DNA of 64,000 nucleotides from Micromonospora sp. MH99 (GTDB lineage: Bacteria; Actinomycetota; Actinomycetes; Mycobacteriales; Micromonosporaceae): contig NZ_MUZA01000019.1 of the NCBI RefSeq assembly GCF_021442385.1, positions 1 through 64,000 of the forward strand. Reading direction: 5' to 3'. Position numbers and translations under genes: made by a program. The stretch's first letter is position 1; each line of letters begins with the position of its first letter. Below the pieces are notes generated by a model. It did not search any database and was not told the origin of the DNA. It saw only the letters and a program-made list of their open reading frames with translations. Shown in pieces: positions 59,753 to 64,000 of the stretch.

Positions 59753-60439
59753 ATGCAGCCAACCTGGCTCCTGGCGCTCTCCTGGGCCTCGCTCGCGGTC
59801 GGCGTCGTCAGCTTCGCGATCGTCCTCGCCGACACGTACCTGCGCGGGCATCGTCAGCCGGTCAAGGTCATGGAGATCGTCTGGCTGGTGACCGTCCTCT
59901 ACGTCGGCCCGGCGGCCGTGCGCCTCTACTGGAACTGGGGCAGGCCGCAGGCGCTTGAGCCACGACGGCGGAACGACAAGCCTCGACGGCCCCACCGGGG
60001 CGTCATCCTGACGCAGGTGTCCCGTTGTGGCGCGCACTGCGCTCTCGGCTTCATCGTCGCCGAGGTCGCCCTGTACGCGCTCAGTTTCGACCCGGCTCGC
60101 AACGGGCTGTGGATCACCTACGTCGGCGACTATCTGGCGGCGGTGACGATCGCTGTTCTCTTTCGGTTCTTCGAGGGGCCGGCTCGCCGCGTCGCGCAGA
60201 TCTGGCGCGCGCTGACGGCGGTCGTGAGGGCGGAACTGCTGACCATCACGGTGTTCGAGTCGGCGCTGTTCGCGTGGCTGACGCTGGCGCACCACATGGT
60301 CTTTCCGGAGCCGCCCCTACGGCCCGACAGCCCCACCTTCTGGTTCGCCGGTCAGATCGGGCTGATCGCCGGCTTCGTCACGGCCTGGCCCGCCGCCTCC
60401 TGGCAGGTCGGCCGAAGGCTGCGCGGCGGGCCACGCTGA
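59753..60439 (+). CDS. DUF4396 membrane protein
   Basis: A 228-residue protein with five to six spans (LLALSWASLAVGVVSFAIVLAD, VMEIVWLVTVLYVGPAAV, ALGFIVAEVALYAL, YLAAVTIAVLFRFFEGPA, IGLIAGFVTAWPAASW). SRCGAHCALGFIVAE carries a conserved His/Cys pair of DUF4396. Likely a transporter or copper-linked protein, but unproven. AAGGGG precedes the ATG at 59753. Confidence 0.75.
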   Translation: MQPTWLLALSWASLAVGVVSFAIVLADTYLRGHRQPVKVMEIVWLVTVLYVGPAAVRLYWNWGRPQALEPRRRNDKPRRPHRGVILTQVSRCGAHCALGFIVAEVALYALSFDPARNGLWITYVGDYLAAVTIAVLFRFFEGPARRVAQIWRALTAVVRAELLTITVFESALFAWLTLAHHMVFPEPPLRPDSPTFWFAGQIGLIAGFVTAWPAASWQVGRRLRGGPR

Positions 60440-60477
60440 CGGTCGCGGCGGGACCCGGACGGGTCCCGCCGCGACCG
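60440..60477. terminator. Bidirectional terminator
   Basis: Perfect 17-bp stem (60440-60456 with 60461-60477), GGAC loop, between the convergent DUF4396 and SDR genes. Confidence 0.8.
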
Positions 60478-60498
60478 ATCACCTGCCTCGTGGCACGG

Positions 60499-61413
60499 TC
60501 ACGCCGCGAAGGCCGCCTGGCCGACCGGGAACCGGACGCCGGTGAGGTCTTCCGAGACGGCCCAGAGGCGTTGTTGCACCGTCAGGTCGTAGGAGTCGGG
60601 GCTGGAGGTGACGAGCTTCGGGTAGCCGCGCGTCTCGCCCAGGCCGTCGGGGCCGTAGTACTGCCCGCCGAGGACGGCCGGGTCGGTGGCGGCGCGCAGG
60701 GTGGGCAGCGCGCCCGCCGCCGCGGGCTGGGTGATCACCGGGGCGAACCAGGTGATCGGTGCGCGCACGACCGCCGGGGCGTTGCGGACCAGTTCGGTGT
60801 TGGAGACGCCGGGGTGCGCGGCCACCGCGACGGTGGTGCCGTGCGGGGCGAGCCGGCGCTGCAACTCGTAGGTGAACATCAGGTTGGCGAGCTTCGACTG
60901 GCCGTAGGCGGCGACCCGACTGTACGAACGCTCCCACTGCAGATCGTCGAATCCGATGGCGGCGCGGATGCGGTGCCCGACGCTGCTGACCGTTACCACG
61001 CGGGAGCCGGGCACGGGCAGCAGCACGTCGAGCAGCAGGCCGGTGAGCGCGAAGTGGCCCAGGTGGTTGGTGCCGAACTGCATCTCGAAGCCGTCGCGGG
61101 TGGTCTGCTTCGGGGTGTACATCACGCCGGCGTTGTTGATCAGCAGGTCGATCCGCGGGTGGGCGGTACGCAGGTCGGCCGCGGCGGCGCGCACGGATTC
61201 CAGCGAGGTCAGGTCCAGTTCCTGGACGGAGACGTCGCCGTTGATCCGGGCGGCGGCCCGCCTGCCCTTCTCGGTGTCGCGTACGGCCAGCACGACCGAC
61301 GCCCCGCGCTCGGCGAGCAGCCGGGCGGTCTCGAAGCCCAGCCCGGTGTTGGCGCCGGTGACCACTGCCACCCGGCCGTCCTGACGCGGAATCTGCTGCT
61401 CGGTCCAGTTCAT
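60499..61413 (-). CDS. Short-chain dehydrogenase/reductase
   Basis: A 304-residue SDR. Cofactor motif [19 protein letters not shown] (TGxxxGxG), [12 protein letters not shown] (NNAG), catalytic Ser in [11 protein letters not shown] and YxxxK in [13 protein letters not shown]. Arg in [10 protein letters not shown] suggests NADPH. It is the retinol-dehydrogenase/WWOX-like subgroup. It is divergent from a TetR regulator, and its promoter carries operator repeats. Confidence 0.9.
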   Translation of the reverse strand: MNWTEQQIPRQDGRVAVVTGANTGLGFETARLLAERGASVVLAVRDTEKGRRAAARINGDVSVQELDLTSLESVRAAAADLRTAHPRIDLLINNAGVMYTPKQTTRDGFEMQFGTNHLGHFALTGLLLDVLLPVPGSRVVTVSSVGHRIRAAIGFDDLQWERSYSRVAAYGQSKLANLMFTYELQRRLAPHGTTVAVAAHPGVSNTELVRNAPAVVRAPITWFAPVITQPAAAGALPTLRAATDPAVLGGQYYGPDGLGETRGYPKLVTSSPDSYDLTVQQRLWAVSEDLTGVRFPVGQAAFAA

Positions 61414-61424
61414 CTCAGGCTCCC

Positions 61425-61496
61425 AAGGTACCGCCGGTAAGTTATGCCTGAACGGTAAGGTACCGCCGGTACACTGTCAAGAGACCGGCGGTACCT
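61425..61496. promoter_or_regulatory. Promoter and three operator copies controlling SDR and TetR genes
   Basis: AAGGTACCGCCGGTA occurs at 61425-61439 and 61457-61471, and its inverse (ACCGGCGGTACCT) at 61484-61496. The SDR promoter on the minus strand has a perfect -35 TTGACA (61480-61475), a 17-bp spacer (61474-61458) filled by the second operator, and -10 TACCGT (61457-61452). The third copy lies just before TAGGGT (61501-61506), the probable leaderless -10 of the TetR gene (ATG 61514). Confidence 0.8.
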
Positions 61497-61513
61497 AAGT
61501 TAGGGTTGGCGTC

Positions 61514-62179
61514 ATGACGTTCCAGCGGGCACGCAGCGAGGAGCAGCGTGCGGTCCGGCGCCAGGCGATCCTGGAGACGACCTCGGCGATGCTCGACGAG
61601 ATGTCGGTGGCCGAGGTGACCCTGAACGAGCTGAGCCGGCGGGTGGGCCTGGCCAAGACGGCGGTGCTGCGGTATTTCGAGTCCCGCGAAGCGGTGCTGC
61701 TCGACCTGCTGGACGACCGGACGACGACCTGGCTGACCGAGCTGGAGCAGGAGCTGGGCCGGGGCGTCGACCCGAGCCGGTCCGCGCTGGAGCGTGCCCA
61801 GCAGGCGGCGGACGTGCTCAGTGGGTCGCTCGCCGCCCAGACGGTGCTGTGTGATCTCTTCGGCGCGCAGGGCGGGGTGCTCGAGCACAACGTCTCGGTG
61901 GAGGTGGTCCGCCGACACAAGCGGGCCTCGCTGGCCAACCTCGCGGTGATGGCCGACCTCATCCGGCGGCACCTGCCGGAGGTCGGCGAGCGCGCCGAGC
62001 TGTTCTGCCTGCAGGCTCTGCTCGTGGCAGGCGCGCTGTCCGCCTACACGTCGCCGCCGCCGAGCCTGCTCGCCGTCTACGAATCCGAGCCTGCGCTCGC
62101 GGTCTACCAGATCGACCTGCGGGCCGCCCTGCGGCTCGCGATCATCACGTCGCTCGTGGGCTTCCTGCCACGCTCCTGA
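61514..62179 (+). CDS. TetR-family repressor
   Basis: A 221-residue TetR protein with HTH at ~15-65 (RRQAILETTSAMLDEMSVAEVTLNELSRRVGLAKTAVLRYFESREAVLLDLL) and a helical ligand domain like TetR_C_33/34. The operators in the divergent gap indicate control of the SDR gene and of itself. The inducer is unknown; it probably resembles the SDR substrate. Confidence 0.9.
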   Translation: MTFQRARSEEQRAVRRQAILETTSAMLDEMSVAEVTLNELSRRVGLAKTAVLRYFESREAVLLDLLDDRTTTWLTELEQELGRGVDPSRSALERAQQAADVLSGSLAAQTVLCDLFGAQGGVLEHNVSVEVVRRHKRASLANLAVMADLIRRHLPEVGERAELFCLQALLVAGALSAYTSPPPSLLAVYESEPALAVYQIDLRAALRLAIITSLVGFLPRS

Positions 62180-62263
62180 CTCCGACGCGCCCCGGACGTT
62201 CGGCGCCTGACTCGCGTGCAACCCGATGGTCATGAGCCTGCTCGCGGTCTACCATCAGCCGCC

Positions 62264-63148
62264 GTGCTCACCAACGAACAGATCATCGGACAGGCCCTGG
62301 ACCGGATCGGGGCAGGGTACGTCTTTCCCGCGAAGGTCGCCGACATCGACGCCGCGATCCGGCGTCGTCTCGCTGCCGGCGAGTACGACGACCTGGACGG
62401 GCCGGCGCTCTGCACGACGGTGACCGATCACCTTCAGCAGGTGTGCCCGGACAGGCATCTGCGGCTGCTCTGGACGGACCAGCCGCAGTCACTCGATCCG
62501 GCGGACGAGGACGGCGGCCGGGCCGCGTTCCGCGCGCTGCTCAGGGCGGAGAACCAGGGGATCCGCCGGGTCGAGCACCTGGACGGGAACGTCGGGCTCA
62601 TCGACGTGCGGCGCATCGCGTACGCCGACGAGGGCGCCGCCGCGATCGGCGCGGCCATGCACCTGGTCGCCCTCAGCTCCGCGCTCATCCTCGACCTGCG
62701 CGCGTGCAGCGGCGGAACACCGGAGGGCGCCGCGATGTGGTGCAGCTACTTCTTCCGCGACGACCAGGTGCACCTCAACGACTTCTACGAGCGGTCCACC
62801 GGCGCCACCCGTCAGTTCTGGACCACAGCCCACCTTCCCGCGCCGCGCTATGTGGACCGTCCGGTCCATGTGCTCACCAGCGCGATGACGTTCTCCGGTG
62901 GCGAGGACGTGGCGTACACCCTCCAGGCGCACGGCCGGGCCGTCGTCGTCGGTGAGACGACCCGCGGCGGCGCGCACCCGACGGCCCGCCACCCGGTCAC
63001 CGAACACATCCTCGTGACCGTGCCGACCGCCCGGACCATCAACAGCGTCACCAGCACCAACTGGGAGGGCGTCGGCGTGGTCCCCGACGTGTCAGTCCCG
63101 GCGGACCAGGCACTCGACACGGCGCTCAAGGCCATCTCGGGCGCATAG
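62264..63148 (+). CDS. S41-family peptidase (C-terminal-processing-protease/IRBP-like)
   Basis: With GTG at 62264 (TACCAT 8 nt upstream, leaderless), 294 residues. The N-terminal helical S41_N part (IIGQALDRIGAGYVFPAKVADIDAAIRRRL) is followed by the Tsp-like fold: VGLIDVRRIAYADEGAAAIGAAM, ALILDLRACSGGTPEGAAMW, PVHVLTSAMTFSGGEDVAYTLQ with the likely Ser nucleophile in TFSGGE, and VVGETTRGGAHP. No signal peptide or PDZ domain is present, so it is probably cytosolic, perhaps as a hydrolase of small peptides. Confidence 0.85.
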   Translation: MLTNEQIIGQALDRIGAGYVFPAKVADIDAAIRRRLAAGEYDDLDGPALCTTVTDHLQQVCPDRHLRLLWTDQPQSLDPADEDGGRAAFRALLRAENQGIRRVEHLDGNVGLIDVRRIAYADEGAAAIGAAMHLVALSSALILDLRACSGGTPEGAAMWCSYFFRDDQVHLNDFYERSTGATRQFWTTAHLPAPRYVDRPVHVLTSAMTFSGGEDVAYTLQAHGRAVVVGETTRGGAHPTARHPVTEHILVTVPTARTINSVTSTNWEGVGVVPDVSVPADQALDTALKAISGA

Positions 63149-63190
63149 CGGCGCACGCGGCGGGATCGCACCGGGTCCCGCCACGGCCCG

Positions 63191-63227
63191 TGTTCCCGGC
63201 CCGTCGGTTGCCGACCGGCCGGGAACA
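63191..63227. terminator. Terminator between convergent genes
   Basis: 17-bp stem with one mismatch (63191-63207 with 63211-63227), TTG loop, 6 nt from the end of the gene at 63233. Confidence 0.7.
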
Positions 63228-63232
63228 TCGCG

Positions 63233-63991
63233 TCAGGCGGTCGTCATCCCTCGGGTCGCCAGCTCGCTGAGCGACGCCGCGCCGCTCGCGCCGAACGCCG
63301 CCCGAGCCACCGCCGGTTTGCGCAGCTCGAACACCTCGACGAGGATCGTCGGCGCTTCGGACCGGCGGCGGATCCCGTCGATCTCCTGCCGGTCAGGATT
63401 GAACGGCAACGTCTGCCACTGGTTCGCGGTCTCCTGCCAGTCGGACGAGATGGCCGCGGCCAGGCCGTCGAGCAGGCTCTCGTAGTTCTCCTTGCTGATC
63501 GCCCGACCCAACCCGTACCGCTCGCGCAGGGCGAGAATCGCGCGCGAAGCCTCTCCGGAGTAGCTGTCGTTGATGCCGAGCCACCAGTGCGCGAAGTAGG
63601 TGCCCTGGTAGCCCTGGGCCAGGTAACGCGACCCGTCGTGGTGCACCTCGATGACGAAGTTGTGCACCTGCGGGAACTGGCAGTCGAGCAGCAGGACGGT
63701 CTGGGCGGTGGCGGGCTGGACGCGCAGCGCCTGCTTGAGCGCGGCGCCCTTGCCCTTGCCGTAGGTCTGGCTGGACAGGCGGACAGGCTCGCCGCCCCTG
63801 TCGCGCAACTGCTCGCGAATCTGGAACGCGGCTATTCCGCAGTTCGCCCACCTGCGGCTCTCGTCGCGCCGGGTGATCTGCGGGTCGCCGGTGCGTCCCG
63901 TGCTCCCCACCGCCGCGTCGAGCTTCGCCAGGTCGCCGACGCCGACAGCCTCGCCACGCTGGCGTTGGCCGTCGTCGGTGGCACGGGCCAT
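63233..63991 (-). CDS. Protein with possible papain-like C-terminal domain, 5' end probably outside window
   Basis: At least 252 residues; the frame is open through the end of the window (R-N-D precede the Met at 63991), so it is likely the 3' part of a larger gene. A Cys in RRWANCGIAAFQIREQL and a His in PQVHNFVIEVHHDGSRYLAQGYQGTYFAHWW give the Cys...His order of papain-like peptidases, deamidases and polymorphic-toxin domains. The acidic residue could be in the YLAQGYQG or INDSY region. Toxin or extracellular-contractile-injection effector domains look like this, but the call is tentative. Confidence 0.5.
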   Translation of the reverse strand: MARATDDGQRQRGEAVGVGDLAKLDAAVGSTGRTGDPQITRRDESRRWANCGIAAFQIREQLRDRGGEPVRLSSQTYGKGKGAALKQALRVQPATAQTVLLLDCQFPQVHNFVIEVHHDGSRYLAQGYQGTYFAHWWLGINDSYSGEASRAILALRERYGLGRAISKENYESLLDGLAAAISSDWQETANQWQTLPFNPDRQEIDGIRRRSEAPTILVEVFELRKPAVARAAFGASGAASLSELATRGMTTA

Positions 63992-64000
63992 GTCGTTGCG

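Overview
The window is very GC-rich, with strong G/C bias at third codon positions, GTG as well as ATG starts and many apparently leaderless genes (a TAnnnT box 6-8 nt before the start codon). Together with the families present (ANTAR regulator, GpgS, SecA2, SigB/F-type sigma factor, many actinobacterial DUFs) this points to a chromosomal segment of an actinomycete, most likely Micromonosporaceae (Micromonospora-like). I see no tRNA, rRNA, CRISPR array, transposase, integrase or phage gene.

Layout. 1-3.05 kb: 3' part of an FtsK/SpoIIIE-type ATPase and a coupled coiled-coil membrane protein, followed by a perfect 28-bp inverted repeat. 3.2-4.8 kb: an operon of a repeat peptide (four 21-residue units) and a JmjC/cupin-type oxygenase. 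4.9-10.1 kb: stress-type genes (two DUF72 proteins, DUF2267, DksA-like protein, a kinase-like protein with a dead P-loop, two receiver-less OmpR-type regulators). 10.1-11.6 kb: rhodanese/cysteine dioxygenase operon and a cupin. 11.7-15.3 kb: ankyrin protein, DUF3500, methyltransferase, DUF2231, GAF-ANTAR regulator. 15.5-19.6 kb: secA2 and an ABC exporter. 19.7-24.2 kb: divergent sugar locus with gpgS. 24.3-28.9 kb: DUF4383, a STAS-HATPase fusion, ctaD, and a SigB/F-type sigma factor fused to a STAS domain. 29-35.9 kb: unknown protein, CDGSH protein, haem-oxygenase-like iron enzyme, and an operon of a TPP enzyme with an Rv2629/Balon-like ribosome factor. 36-43.5 kb: hydrolase, glutamate-cysteine ligase-like enzyme, DUF2267, GNAT, alcohol dehydrogenase/SRPBCC operon, secreted protein. 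43.5-50.9 kb: ECF sigma factor with a membrane beta-propeller, SCP2/debranching-enzyme operon, a two-HTH regulator divergent from a DUF4097/hydrolase operon. 50.9-55.2 kb: GH43, reductase, PNPOx-like protein and HxlR regulator. 55.2-57.1 kb: a two-gene module that looks like a NOD-like/amyloid-signalling pair. 57.5-64 kb: lipoprotein, winged-helix protein, DUF4396, SDR/TetR pair with clear operators, S41 peptidase, and the 3' part of a protein with a possible papain-like domain.

Two themes connect the genes. First, at least seven genes or operons carry a GTTT/GTTA - 15 or 16 bp - GGGTA(C/G) element at promoter distance and in the right orientation, which is the SigB/SigF stress-sigma consensus; the window also encodes such a sigma factor, fused to a STAS domain lacking the phosphoacceptor serine, and a STAS-HATPase switch protein that carries one of these promoters. 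Second, the 56751-57146 gene ends in GVQFG..S.Q and the next gene of the same operon begins with GVQFG..S.Q in front of a degenerate STAND-like NTPase and four membrane spans: the arrangement expected of RHIM-like prion-type signalling between an adaptor/effector and its receptor. This and the repeat-peptide/JmjC operon are the best candidates for undescribed systems. All functional calls come from reading the sequence; no database search was run.
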